The translations under genes and the position numbers were made by a program. This document shows positions 25,525-34,701 of a stretch of DNA of 64,000 nucleotides, piece by piece (the first letter of the stretch is position 1; the number at the start of each line of letters is the position of its first letter). Below the pieces are notes generated by a model. The model did not search any database and was not told where the DNA came from. It worked only from the letters and a program-made list of their open reading frames with translations. Origin of the DNA: Chitinophagaceae bacterium (GTDB lineage Bacteria; Bacteroidota; Bacteroidia; Chitinophagales; Chitinophagaceae); the NCBI GenBank assembly GCA_016720565.1, contig JADKKJ010000011.1:1178001-1242000 (forward strand). The letters run 5' to 3'.

Positions 25525-28500
25525 ATGAAGACCACCTCATTAATAATTCTTCTCGTTTTTTTTATTCACCCCTCCTTCGGGCAAGCCCCAAGGCTGGTGC
25601 TGCCTATTGGCCATACCGACTATATCAACCAGGTAAGATTTAGCCCGGATGGTAAGACGTTATTGACTGGCTCTTCTGATAAGACTGCAAAACTCTGGGA
25701 TGCTGCAACCGGTTATTTATTGGCTGATCTGGCAGCCAGTGAATGGAATGTAGATGAAACCAGGTTTAGTTTTGATGGCAAAAAGATCCTGACAAGATCT
25801 GATGCCAGTGCACAGTTATGGGATGCAGGCTCAGGTAAATTGCTGTTAGACTCGATCGGAAATGAATCTCTTGGGTTTTGCGAGTTTTACCGGAATAGCA
25901 ATCATTTTATCTATAGTGCTTTTGATACTACCTATGTATACGATGCTGATCTGGTAAAACAAAAATTCAGTTTCTTCACCGGCCCCTGTTTGAATGGACT
26001 GTTATCAAAAGATAACAAGTTGCTGGTAACTATGGGGTTTGATGATTCGATCAGGACCTGGAATGTGATGGATGGATCACTGAGAACTAAGTTCTTTGCC
26101 GGGAAAAAACACTGGCACTTGAGTTTTGGTCCCGATGAAAGGAACTTATTATTGGAAGAAACGTTGGGTAGCCGGATGGTTTGGGATATAGAGAAGAATA
26201 AACCTTCAACGGGACCACTCAGTTCTGTATTTGCCCGTGTAAGCAAAGACGTGAAGATCGTTTTTTCAGGTGATCGGTCCAGGCTGGCCCTGGTTAATAC
26301 AGACAGCGTCATTATTCATGACAGCAGAACAGGTAACCGGCTATTTTCAGTAAAAAAAGCCAGCAATGCAAGGATCTATGCCTCCGGTTTTTTGAACAGA
26401 TCGGATAGGATCGTAACCATTGAGAGTTTTGATATCATGGCTTGCAAGGTTAAGATATGGGACCTTAAGTCAGCCCGTTTGGGTAAGCCGATTCGTGAGT
26501 TTATATACAATAATATATTTTCAGTCCAGCACCTGGAGGTAAGTGTTGACGATAGACGCATCTATCTTGGAAATAATGCAGCAGATGAATCCTTTATGAT
26601 CGATCCGGTCAATGGAAACATTATCACTCAATTCAATGATCGTGGTGAGCGATACTACTCAGCTGAATTTAATACAGCCGGAGATAAATTGATCACGACC
26701 TCTACCGGATATCCGCGTATCTGGGACCGTTATTCTTCCACCCCTGATTCTATCGTTGGAAATAATCTTTGTTTCATGGCCAGTTTCAGTCCACGTGATC
26801 AGAAGATCCTTCTCGGCCAGTATGCTTCTGTCTGGCTGCTGGACCCTCTTACTAATAAAAAGATGGGTATGAAGACCGCTGATTCAAGGATGATCAGAAA
26901 AGCCTGTTTTAGTCCGGATGGAAGCAAGGTTCTGTTCTTTGATTCATTAAACAGGGCCGTGATCTGGAATACCAGCGATTTCTCCATTATTTCAAGGTCC
27001 AGACAAAAGGTTGATGCAGATCTCCGGATAGGTAATTTGTCGGCTGATGGTAATAAAGTTATCGGGGCCAGGAATGATTCCATTTTTATATGGGATGCTG
27101 CGAGCTGGGAACCAGTAAGGATATTCAAACAGCGAAGATCCACCCAGGTGGCCCATAATGTTGCGTTCAGTCATGATGGAACTAAATTTCTGGCTGCCTA
27201 TTTCAGGGGTGATCTCAAAATTTTTGACCTGGAGTCCGGTAAAGCGCTGGATTCTCTTCACGAAGGAAGTTCCTTTATCCGTGAAGCAAAATTCTCCAGA
27301 GATGATAAAAAAATAGTTTTTGTTTCTTATGAGAACAGGGTGGGTATTTATAATATTGAGAAACAAAAAAAATTAATACTTCCCAATGACCGGTTTAAGG
27401 CAATCGCATCTGTTAATTTCAGTGCGGATGGCAAATTTTTAGTTACGGCATCAGATGATCATACCTGCAGGGTCTGGGATACTGAAACCGGGATATTGAT
27501 CTCAACTTTTTTTTCTATTGATAAAACAGACTATTTCACCGTAATTCCATCAGGGTATTATCAAACCACCCAGGCTGCTGCAAGGTTGCTTCATTATGTA
27601 ACCCCTGACCTTAAATTAATAACCTTCGACCAGCTGGATGTAAAATATAACCGGCCCGATAAAGTACTGGAGGCAATTGGAAATAAGGACACAGCACTTA
27701 TTAATAGTTATAGAAAAGCATGGCAGAAAAGGATCAGTAAATTAGGCATAGATACTACCCAGTTCAGGGAAGGGTATAGTGTGCCGGAGGCTGATTTTAT
27801 GGATCGAGATAGTATTTCCTATGAGCAAAAAAGCCGGGACCTTGTATTGCGAATAAAAGGCCGGGATAGCAGTTACCTGCTTGACCGTATGAATATTTGG
27901 GTAAATGAGTCTCCCGTATTTGGACAAAAAGGTATCAGTCTGAAGGACCGAAGGTCAAATTATATTGACACTGTCATTTCAATCCGGTTATCGCAGGGTG
28001 AAAACCGGATTGAGACCAGCATAATCAGCCAGGGAGGTACGGAAAGCTACCGGGCTCCGCTGGTTGTAAATTATTCTCCGGCTATAAAAAGAAAAGAGAT
28101 CACGCATTTCATTGGGATCGGGATCGATCATTTTGCCAGGGATTTTTACAATCTTCAATACAGCACCAAGGATATCAGCGACCTGGCCCTTGCCCTGAAA
28201 GCTAAATATGGAAATGACCTGGTGATCGATACCTTATTCAATCAAAAAGTAAACAGGGAGAACATAAGGGCACTAAAGAAAAAACTGGCAAGCTCCACCG
28301 AAGATGACAGGATCATCATATCCTATTCCGGTCACGGATTGTTAAGCAGGGAGTATGAATATTTTCTCTCCACCTATAATATAGATTTCAAAGACCCCGC
28401 AAAAGATGGGTTACCTTACCAGGACCTGGAAGACCTGCTGGACAGTATCCCCGCCAGGCGAAAATTAATGTTGATAGATGCCTGTAATAGTGGCGAGGTG

Positions 28501-28884
28501 GACAAGGAAGCCGGAATAACCATGAAAAAACTTTCGGACTCGCTGGGGTTATCAAAAGGAGGTGTAACCGAGTTTGCTGATAGTACTCATATAGGCTTAA
28601 AGAACAGCTTTGAGTTGATGCAATCCATCTTCATCAATGTGGGAAGAAGTACCGGGGCTACTATTATTTCTGCCGCAGCCGGCAACCAGTTTGCCCTGGA
28701 AAGAGATGACCTGCGAAATGGCGTCTTTACTTTTTGTTTACTGGAGGCACTTAAAAAATATCCGGAAATGATGATCAGCCGGCTAAAGACATTGGTTGCT
28801 GAAAGAGTACTTGAATTGACCAAAGGCCTTCAACAGCCAACCTACCGTAAAGAAATGCTCACAGTCGACTGGAAACTATGGTAA
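25525..28884 (+). CDS. secreted WD40 beta-propeller protein with C-terminal caspase domain
   Basis: An 1119-residue protein with a signal peptide (MKTTSLIILLVFFIHPSFGQ). Residues about 25-680 hold roughly 13-14 WD40-like repeats (VRFSPDGKTLLTGSSDKTAKLWD is the clearest), enough for two propellers. A linker follows, then a C14 caspase-like domain from about 855: FIGIGIDHF, catalytic His937 in SYSGHGLL and Cys987 in LIDACNSGE. Both catalytic residues are present. The start codon is one base after the kbl stop. Secreted or periplasmic metacaspase-like proteases of this form occur in Bacteroidota, but substrate and trigger are unknown. Confidence 0.88.
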   Translation: MKTTSLIILLVFFIHPSFGQAPRLVLPIGHTDYINQVRFSPDGKTLLTGSSDKTAKLWDAATGYLLADLAASEWNVDETRFSFDGKKILTRSDASAQLWDAGSGKLLLDSIGNESLGFCEFYRNSNHFIYSAFDTTYVYDADLVKQKFSFFTGPCLNGLLSKDNKLLVTMGFDDSIRTWNVMDGSLRTKFFAGKKHWHLSFGPDERNLLLEETLGSRMVWDIEKNKPSTGPLSSVFARVSKDVKIVFSGDRSRLALVNTDSVIIHDSRTGNRLFSVKKASNARIYASGFLNRSDRIVTIESFDIMACKVKIWDLKSARLGKPIREFIYNNIFSVQHLEVSVDDRRIYLGNNAADESFMIDPVNGNIITQFNDRGERYYSAEFNTAGDKLITTSTGYPRIWDRYSSTPDSIVGNNLCFMASFSPRDQKILLGQYASVWLLDPLTNKKMGMKTADSRMIRKACFSPDGSKVLFFDSLNRAVIWNTSDFSIISRSRQKVDADLRIGNLSADGNKVIGARNDSIFIWDAASWEPVRIFKQRRSTQVAHNVAFSHDGTKFLAAYFRGDLKIFDLESGKALDSLHEGSSFIREAKFSRDDKKIVFVSYENRVGIYNIEKQKKLILPNDRFKAIASVNFSADGKFLVTASDDHTCRVWDTETGILISTFFSIDKTDYFTVIPSGYYQTTQAAARLLHYVTPDLKLITFDQLDVKYNRPDKVLEAIGNKDTALINSYRKAWQKRISKLGIDTTQFREGYSVPEADFMDRDSISYEQKSRDLVLRIKGRDSSYLLDRMNIWVNESPVFGQKGISLKDRRSNYIDTVISIRLSQGENRIETSIISQGGTESYRAPLVVNYSPAIKRKEITHFIGIGIDHFARDFYNLQYSTKDISDLALALKAKYGNDLVIDTLFNQKVNRENIRALKKKLASSTEDDRIIISYSGHGLLSREYEYFLSTYNIDFKDPAKDGLPYQDLEDLLDSIPARRKLMLIDACNSGEVDKEAGITMKKLSDSLGLSKGGVTEFADSTHIGLKNSFELMQSIFINVGRSTGATIISAAAGNQFALERDDLRNGVFTFCLLEALKKYPEMMISRLKTLVAERVLELTKGLQQPTYRKEMLTVDWKLW

Positions 28885-29079
28885 TAGGAATCGGAAATGA
28901 TCCGGGGCGGGTAATTTTACGAGCCTCGTAGATCCACTATTACCTAGAAATTTAACTCGATTTGCTATGAAAAGTAATATTCGGATTGTATTTTCGTTTT
29001 AATAATTGATGCGCAATTCTGTCCGCCAAAAATCCTCTGGAATTTCCCTAATTAATTTGTTGACCCAGAAATCAAAAAA

Positions 29080-29208
29080 ATGAAAAAATTCTTCGTTGGC
29101 CTATGCCTGGCGGTAATGGTCGTTTCAATGTTTGCATCCTGCTCGGCAACTAAAAGAGATTGCCAGGGCGTAAGACACACAAAACAAAAGGGCGGATTTT
29201 ACTTATAG
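29080..29208 (+). CDS. 42-residue lipoprotein
   Basis: A short gene with ATG at 29080 and TAG at 29206-29208. The product has a lipoprotein signal (KKFFVGLCLAVMVVSMFASC) with the lipidated Cys at residue 21 and a mature peptide of only 22 residues carrying a second Cys and a tail KQKGGFYL. A strong hairpin terminator follows 25 bp later (29234-29262), and AT-rich promoter-like DNA precedes it, so it is an independent transcript. I recall similar tiny lipoproteins in other Bacteroidota but no function. Confidence 0.72.
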   Translation: MKKFFVGLCLAVMVVSMFASCSATKRDCQGVRHTKQKGGFYL

Positions 29209-29233
29209 GGAAAACAAGATCCCTGAACATTTT

Positions 29234-29262
29234 AAAGATCCCGGAATTTTTCCGGGATCTTT
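29234..29262 (+). terminator. rho-independent terminator of the small lipoprotein gene
   Basis: A perfect 13-bp stem (AAAGATCCCGGAA with its complement) around a TTT loop, followed by AATTTTAA. It lies 25 bp after the lipoprotein stop codon. Confidence 0.8.
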
Positions 29263-29280
29263 AATTTTAACTGGCAGCCA

Positions 29281-29310
29281 CGAATTACACGAGTTGCTCG
29301 AATTACACGA
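29281..29310. repeat. direct repeat CGAATTACACGA (two copies)
   Basis: The 12-mer CGAATTACACGA occurs at 29281-29292 and 29299-29310, 18 bp apart, in the 205-bp spacer between the lipoprotein gene and the beta-lactamase gene. No coding function. The rest of the 28885-29414 spacer holds the lipoprotein gene, its terminator, a heptamer array and the beta-lactamase promoter box. Confidence 0.55.
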
Positions 29311-29359
29311 ATAACAGCCAACTAGTAGCCTTCAACTCTCTGAGAGGCTCAGGTACCAC

Positions 29360-29380
29360 CCTAAACCCTCAACACTAAAC
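29360..29380. repeat. heptamer array before the beta-lactamase gene
   Basis: Three contiguous heptamers, CCTAAAC, CCTCAAC and ACTAAAC. They resemble the CTCAAC-type arms of the intergenic arrays elsewhere in the window and lie just upstream of the TACCTTTG promoter box at 29393. Confidence 0.45.
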
Positions 29381-29392
29381 TTCCATCCTCCC

Positions 29393-29400
29393 TACCTTTG
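29393..29400 (+). promoter_or_regulatory. candidate Bacteroidota -7 box for the beta-lactamase gene
   Basis: TACCTTTG matches the TAnnTTTG consensus and ends 14 nt before the ATG at 29415. No clear -33 TTTG element is seen. Confidence 0.5.
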
Positions 29401-29414
29401 CGAAAATTCAACTC

Positions 29415-30224
29415 ATGCTCCGCTTCGCAATTTTTCTTGTCTGCAGTTCAATTCTTTTCGCTTGCAATAGTAATAATGTTACCCAGGATAACAGCCTTAA
29501 AAAATACTTCGATGATAATAAAGTAAAGGGTTGTTTTGCCATGATGGACAATGGTAGCGGTCAGTTCACCATCTATGATCTTCCGCGTTACCGCGACAGC
29601 AGCTATTTGCCGGCTTCCACGTTTAAGATAGTAAACTCACTGATCGGGCTTCAAACGGGCCATATCACCAACGACAGTATGGTTATCCCCTGGGATGGTA
29701 TCAAAAGATGGAACGAAGACTGGAATAAAGATCTTACCATGTACCAGGCCTTCAGGGTTTCTGCCGTAAATTATTACCAGGAAGTGGCCCGGAGAATTGG
29801 AAAAGATACCATGCAGCTATGGCTGGATTCCCTGCATTACGGAACTGGAAGGATAACTGGTCCCATAGATTCGTTCTGGCTGGATAACTCTCTTAAGATA
29901 AGGCCCGATGAACAATTGGGTCTGGTGAAGAGATTGTATTTCGACCAGCTTCCGTTCTTTAAAAGCTACCAGGAAATGGTGAAGCGCGCCATGATACAGG
30001 AGGATAATACCAATTACCGTCTTGCCTATAAAACAGGAACGGGTTTTAGCAATAACGGGCATATTATTTCCTGGATGGTTGGATGGATAGAAGAGAATAA
30101 ACATCCTTATTTCTTTGTTTTAAATATGGAATCGGAAGATCCGAATGCGCCTTTAACCCAATTCAGGAAGAAAATGCTGCAGGATATACTAAGTCACCTG
30201 GGTTTCTTCAAGGGAAAAATGTAG
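29415..30224 (+). CDS. class D (OXA-like) beta-lactamase, lipoprotein
   Basis: A 269-residue serine beta-lactamase-like protein. The N-terminus has a lipobox with Cys17 (SILFAC), so it is probably membrane-anchored. Active-site motifs: Ser68-x-x-Lys71 in PASTFK, S-x-V in RVSAVNYYQ, the Y-G-N position as HYGTGRI, FWLDNSLKI, and K-T-G in AYKTGTG with MVGW after it. All three catalytic boxes are present, so hydrolysis of penicillin-type substrates is plausible. No mobile element or integron feature surrounds it, so it appears to be a resident chromosomal gene. Confidence 0.9.
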   Translation: MLRFAIFLVCSSILFACNSNNVTQDNSLKKYFDDNKVKGCFAMMDNGSGQFTIYDLPRYRDSSYLPASTFKIVNSLIGLQTGHITNDSMVIPWDGIKRWNEDWNKDLTMYQAFRVSAVNYYQEVARRIGKDTMQLWLDSLHYGTGRITGPIDSFWLDNSLKIRPDEQLGLVKRLYFDQLPFFKSYQEMVKRAMIQEDNTNYRLAYKTGTGFSNNGHIISWMVGWIEENKHPYFFVLNMESEDPNAPLTQFRKKMLQDILSHLGFFKGKM

Positions 30225-30310
30225 CCATACCCGAAAGATCGGATAAATTAAATTCGTCATTCAACCTTTTGATGCAATGGCCTGATTCTTGTTTTTAGAG
30301 GCCAACGCTC

Positions 30311-31348
30311 ATGAACTATTTAGTGGAACTGCATTTCCAATATCGATCATTTGCCTGGTTATTCCTGGGCCTGCTCCTCATCGCGGCATTATTCGTGTAT
30401 ATATTGTACTGGAAGAAAAAGACCGGTGAACGTATAGGCGATCCATCGATGGTAAACAAGATGATCAGGTATTACTCAGCCAATAAATTTCTGGTCAAGT
30501 TCATCCTCATAGGTATTGCCTTTTCCATGGGCGTACTTGCAGTTATGAACCCCCGAAAAACGGGCGGCACCGATAAAACCCAGCGTAAGGGCATTGATAT
30601 GGCCATCGCCCTGGATGTTAGCAAAAGCATGCTGGCTACGGATATGGCGCCAAGCCGGCTTGACAGGGCCCGGCAATTGATACAGAAATTAATGGAGTCA
30701 ATGCCTGATGACCGAATCGCGCTGATCCTTTTTGCCGGCAAGGCCTATATGCAAATGCCCCTGACGGCTGATCATGGGGCAGCTTCTTTATTTGTTACTT
30801 CGGCTTCGCCGGATGCGGTGCCTCAGCAGGGAACAGTGATCGCGGATGCTCTTGAAATGAGCGCCCGGGTCTTTGATCCTGCAGAGAAAAAGTTCAAATC
30901 CATTCTTTTAATATCTGATGGGGAAGATCATGATCCCGATGCGGTCCGCAAAGCCATCGAACTGTCGGAACAGGGTATAATGATCAACACCGTTGGCATT
31001 GGCTCCGTGGAAGGATCTACCATCCCTGATCCTGTTACGGGGGAACCTAAAAAAGATGCATCGGGGACTGTCGTAATTTCAAAACTGAATGAAGAAGAAC
31101 TGAAAAGCATTTCGGAAAAGACCAATGGCGTTTATGTTCGATTGGCCACTACAGATGCAGCAGTAGCTGCCCTGAAAGCACAGTTGGCGCAGATCGATCG
31201 CAAGGCCTATGGCGATGTTTCATTGATGAATTTCACCAGTTATTATACATGGCTGGCCATGGCCATGTTATTGTTCCTGCTGCTGGAAAGCCTGGTAACC
31301 GAGAACCGCCGCCAGGAAGCTGATCGAAAAAAAAGAATTGCCGCATGA
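30311..31348 (+). CDS. batB: BatB-like von Willebrand factor A membrane protein
   Basis: A 345-residue protein: TM at 13-33, second TM near 60-77, a VWA domain from about 90 with the MIDAS motif in ALDVSKSMLATD and later ISDGEDHD, and a C-terminal TM (WLAMAMLLFLLLESL). It matches BatB of the Bacteroidota Bat (aerotolerance) operons. It overlaps batC by 4 bp. The usual partners moxR, the DUF58 gene, batA, batD and batE are not adjacent, so the operon is split or reduced here. Confidence 0.85.
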   Translation: MNYLVELHFQYRSFAWLFLGLLLIAALFVYILYWKKKTGERIGDPSMVNKMIRYYSANKFLVKFILIGIAFSMGVLAVMNPRKTGGTDKTQRKGIDMAIALDVSKSMLATDMAPSRLDRARQLIQKLMESMPDDRIALILFAGKAYMQMPLTADHGAASLFVTSASPDAVPQQGTVIADALEMSARVFDPAEKKFKSILLISDGEDHDPDAVRKAIELSEQGIMINTVGIGSVEGSTIPDPVTGEPKKDASGTVVISKLNEEELKSISEKTNGVYVRLATTDAAVAALKAQLAQIDRKAYGDVSLMNFTSYYTWLAMAMLLFLLLESLVTENRRQEADRKKRIAA

Positions 31349-31971
31349 AAAAATTCCTGGTCATCGTTTTATTCCTTCCACTGGCCGTCTGTTCGCAGTC
31401 GGGAAATGATCTGTTGATCAGGGATGGTAATGAATTTTATAAAAAACAAGAATATCCGAAGGCCGCGAACCAGTACCAGAAAGCATTGCAATCAGATCCA
31501 AAGGATCTAAAGGCCTCCTTTAATCTTGCCAACACCTATTACCGGCAGGACCAGAAAGTAGAGGCAGCTAAATTATTCTCAGGATTACTGCCCGATGTAA
31601 AGGAGCATGATCTGAAGAACCGGATCTATTATAATAAAGGGGTGATACTTTCTGATCAGAAAAACCTGGAAGAAAGCATTGAGGCATATAAGAATGCCTT
31701 AAGACAGGACCCTTCGGATAGGGAGGCCAGGGAAAACCTGCAAAAGGCCCTGCTCGAACTCAAACGCAAACCTCCGCCACAGCCAAAAGAGGAAAAAAAG
31801 GATAAGAAAAAACAGCAGCAACAACAGCAGAAACAACCCCAGTCTAAACTGAACCAGAAAGAAACGGAACAAAGGCTTAAACTGCTTCAGCAAAAGGAGA
31901 AACAGGTGCAGGAAAGGATACAGAAGGAGAAGAATAAGGGCATAGGCGGGTCGAACAATAAGGATTGGTGA
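31345..31971 (+). CDS. batC: BatC-like TPR protein
   Basis: A 208-residue protein with a signal peptide (MKKFLVIVLFLPLAVCSQ), about three TPR units (NEFYKKQEYPKAANQYQKAL, then KASFNLANTYYRQ and YYNKGVILSDQKNLEESIEAYKNALRQDPSD), and a C-terminal low-complexity Gln/Lys-rich tail. Start codon overlaps batB (ATGA). TPR partner of the VWA protein in the envelope; by family it contributes to aerotolerance or stress resistance. Confidence 0.83.
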   Translation: MKKFLVIVLFLPLAVCSQSGNDLLIRDGNEFYKKQEYPKAANQYQKALQSDPKDLKASFNLANTYYRQDQKVEAAKLFSGLLPDVKEHDLKNRIYYNKGVILSDQKNLEESIEAYKNALRQDPSDREARENLQKALLELKRKPPPQPKEEKKDKKKQQQQQQKQPQSKLNQKETEQRLKLLQQKEKQVQERIQKEKNKGIGGSNNKDW

Positions 31972-31978
31972 TTGTTGT

Positions 31979-31986
31979 TACCTTTG
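31979..31986 (+). promoter_or_regulatory. candidate -7 box for ispG
   Basis: TACCTTTG, exact match to TAnnTTTG, ends 16 nt before the ispG ATG at 32003 and lies just after the batC stop. Confidence 0.5.
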
Positions 31987-32002
31987 CTTCCTGCAAACAC
32001 TC

Positions 32003-33994
32003 ATGAAATTTTATTCGGAATCTCTTACCAGTTATAAACGCCTTATCACGCGTGAAGTGAAGATAGGCGACCTGCTGTTGGGTAATGGCCATCCCATCAG
32101 GGTACAGACCATGACCACTACCGATACCATGGATACCATGGCCACTGTTGAACAATCCATTCGTTGTATTGAAGCGGGCGCTGAATTGGTTCGCATTACT
32201 GCTCCCTCTAAAACAGAAGCGGAAAATTTAAGGCTGATCCGCGATGAGTTAAGAAAACGCGGATATCATACTCCGCTGATAGCTGATATACATTTTACAC
32301 CCAATGCCGCCGAGATCGCGGCCCGTATTGTGGAGAAAGTAAGAGTGAATCCCGGGAATTATGTAGACAAGAAAAAATTTGAGCAGATCGATTATACCGA
32401 TGCGGAATATGCCGAAGAGATCGATCGGATCCGCGAACGATTTACGCCATTGGTAAAAATATGCCGCGAGAATGGCACGGCCATGCGAATAGGCACGAAT
32501 CATGGTTCATTAAGCGATCGCATTATGAGTCGTTATGGCGACACACCTATGGGAATGGTGGAAAGTGCTATGGAATTTCTTCGCATCGCGCGTAATGAAT
32601 CTTATCACCAGGTGATCCTGAGCATGAAAAGCAGCAACCCCCAGGTAATGGTGCAGGCCTACCGTTTACTGGTCCGTTCCATGTTTGATGAATTTGGAGA
32701 GATCTATCCCCTTCATCTTGGTGTTACGGAGGCAGGTGATGGAGAAGATGGCCGTATAAAAAGCGCCGTAGGTATTGGAAGTTTATTAGAAGACGGCATT
32801 GGAGATACGATTCGTGTTTCCCTTACGGAAGACCCTGAATTTGAGATACCGGTTTGCCGGGATCTTGTAAAAAGATATGCTGCTTCTTCTGCAGGCAGGG
32901 ATATTCCCGCTATACAAAAACTTCCTTACTCTCCATTTGAATATAAAAGAAGGGAAAGCTTTGCGGTACATAATATTGGCCAGCGCAATGTTCCTATAGT
33001 AGTGGCTGATCTTAGCCGAATTGAAAGGATAACTGCGGAGGATCTCAAAAGCATAGGATATTCTTATGATGCGAACCTTGATAAATGGACCATTGGGGAT
33101 GCTGCGGCAGATTGCGTTTTCACAGGGCACCAGGTATTGGATTTTGAACTGCCTGGTACACTGAAGGTGATCGTATTTCCTGCTACCTGGGAACAGGTAA
33201 GAAATAAAAATAATTATTACCCCATCTTCAGTGATAAGGGTTTTGCCGAAGCTGAGCAGAGGCATGACTCGTTGAATTTCGTAATGGCTGATTGTTATAA
33301 TGACGATACCTCCAATAATGATTATCCTTACATAGAAGAGTGGGCCAATGATCCAACGGTAGTGCTTTGCCTGAGTTCATCCAATTCAAATGCCATGCAG
33401 TCAGTGCGACGCATGTTCATTGAACTGATGAACAGGCAGATCAAAAACCCGGTGATACTTATTACTGACAGCAAAGGCCAGTCGCCTGATGAACACCTGA
33501 TCCATTTTGCCACGGAAACCGGCGCTTTATTGCTGGATGGAATGGGTGATGGGATCTGCCTGGGATACGGAGCGGGTGCCCAATTGGAGAATGTACAGGC
33601 CAAGGGAAGGACCTATCTTCCGGTGAGCAATATTTTTCAATTCACCAATAATACGGCCTTTAGTATTTTACAGGCTACCCGTACCAGGATCTCAAAGACA
33701 GAATATATTTCCTGTCCCAGTTGCGGACGTACACTTTTTGACCTGCAGGAAACAACCGGCAGGATCCGTGCCGTTACCCATCATTTAAAAGGAGTGAAGA
33801 TCGCTATCATGGGCTGTATCGTAAATGGACCGGGTGAAATGGCCGATGCAGATTTTGGGTATGTAGGCTCTGGTCCTGGTAAGATCACCCTGTATAAAGG
33901 CAAAGAGATCATGAAACGAAATGTGAACAGCGAGGTAGCCGTAGATGAATTGATCGAGTTGCTGAAAGAACACAAGGCCTGGGTAGAACCTTAA
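32003..33994 (+). CDS. ispG: 4-hydroxy-3-methylbut-2-en-1-yl diphosphate synthase, long form
   Basis: A 663-residue enzyme of the MEP isoprenoid pathway (GcpE). The TIM-barrel domain is N-terminal (VRIGTNHGSLSDRIMSRYGDTPMGMVESA, LGVTEAGDGEDGRIKSAVGIGSLLEDGIGDTIRVSL). The 4Fe-4S domain is C-terminal, with Cys in SCPSCGRTLFDL and MGCIVNGPGEM. Between them lies the roughly 250-residue insert typical of Bacteroidota, Chlamydiae and plant plastids; the proteobacterial form has about 370 residues. It probably heads a transcript with the next three genes. Confidence 0.97.
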   Translation: MKFYSESLTSYKRLITREVKIGDLLLGNGHPIRVQTMTTTDTMDTMATVEQSIRCIEAGAELVRITAPSKTEAENLRLIRDELRKRGYHTPLIADIHFTPNAAEIAARIVEKVRVNPGNYVDKKKFEQIDYTDAEYAEEIDRIRERFTPLVKICRENGTAMRIGTNHGSLSDRIMSRYGDTPMGMVESAMEFLRIARNESYHQVILSMKSSNPQVMVQAYRLLVRSMFDEFGEIYPLHLGVTEAGDGEDGRIKSAVGIGSLLEDGIGDTIRVSLTEDPEFEIPVCRDLVKRYAASSAGRDIPAIQKLPYSPFEYKRRESFAVHNIGQRNVPIVVADLSRIERITAEDLKSIGYSYDANLDKWTIGDAAADCVFTGHQVLDFELPGTLKVIVFPATWEQVRNKNNYYPIFSDKGFAEAEQRHDSLNFVMADCYNDDTSNNDYPYIEEWANDPTVVLCLSSSNSNAMQSVRRMFIELMNRQIKNPVILITDSKGQSPDEHLIHFATETGALLLDGMGDGICLGYGAGAQLENVQAKGRTYLPVSNIFQFTNNTAFSILQATRTRISKTEYISCPSCGRTLFDLQETTGRIRAVTHHLKGVKIAIMGCIVNGPGEMADADFGYVGSGPGKITLYKGKEIMKRNVNSEVAVDELIELLKEHKAWVEP

Positions 33995-34002
33995 CTATAT
34001 AC

Positions 34003-34701
34003 ATGCTAAAAAAAATATTCCTTCCCGTTTTCCTGCTGGCTGTACTGACAGATATTTTTGCTATTTACACAGGAAACCAGCTCCTTCAATACATTTTTAA
34101 ACCACTGATACTGGTTTCCCTTATTGCTTATTTTATTCTACTGGCAGTAAGTCTTCAACCAAAAGGGCAGGATGCCAAACTGGCTTCATTTTTACTGGAT
34201 GGATTGGTCCTTTCCCTGGTGGGTGATACCCTGCTGCTATTTGATGCTGACCCAAAATTCTTTTTATTCGGTTTATCCGCCTTCCTGCTGGCGCATATAT
34301 TTTATATAATTTCATTCTACACTATACTGAAGAGAGAGAAGCTTGGCCTGCGATTCAGGTTATTTATACCCGTGCTGGTTTATTATGCATTATTGGTGTT
34401 TTTATTATTCCCCTTATTGGGAGACATGCGTATTCCGGTGCTCGTTTATGGCATGGTCATCAGTAGTATGTTCGTTCTGGCTCTTCATATGCCTTTGATG
34501 CTATACAAAGAGGCCGGGAAATGGATGGCGCTTGGAGCAGCCTTATTCGTATTATCTGATTCCCTGCTGGCTTTTAATAAATTTTACCAGGCATTCAATA
34601 TGGCAGGCATATTCATAATGTTAAGCTATGCCGCCGCCCAGTATGGTATAGTGAAAGGCGTATCTGCTTATTTAAAAGAAAAAGTAAAGGTCCAGCTATG
34701 A
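34003..34701 (+). CDS. lysoplasmalogenase-like membrane protein (YhhN/TMEM86 family)
   Basis: A 232-residue polytopic protein with about eight TM helices. LQYIFKPLILVSLIAYFI, LDGLVLSLVGDTLLLF and LFVLSDSLLAFNKF carry the acidic residues conserved in the YhhN family, which hydrolyses lysoplasmalogen vinyl-ether bonds in characterised members. It starts 8 bp after ispG and overlaps nadB by 4 bp (ATGA), so it is within the operon. Activity in this organism is inferred only. Confidence 0.85.
   Translation: MLKKIFLPVFLLAVLTDIFAIYTGNQLLQYIFKPLILVSLIAYFILLAVSLQPKGQDAKLASFLLDGLVLSLVGDTLLLFDADPKFFLFGLSAFLLAHIFYIISFYTILKREKLGLRFRLFIPVLVYYALLVFLLFPLLGDMRIPVLVYGMVISSMFVLALHMPLMLYKEAGKWMALGAALFVLSDSLLAFNKFYQAFNMAGIFIMLSYAAAQYGIVKGVSAYLKEKVKVQL

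Noticed and set aside
29415..30224. Recently acquired beta-lactamase gene
   Set aside because: No integrase, IS, attachment site or composition shift is visible; the gene looks resident.
32003..33994. IspG as a gene fusion
   Set aside because: The central insert is the known long form of Bacteroidota and plants, not a new fusion.
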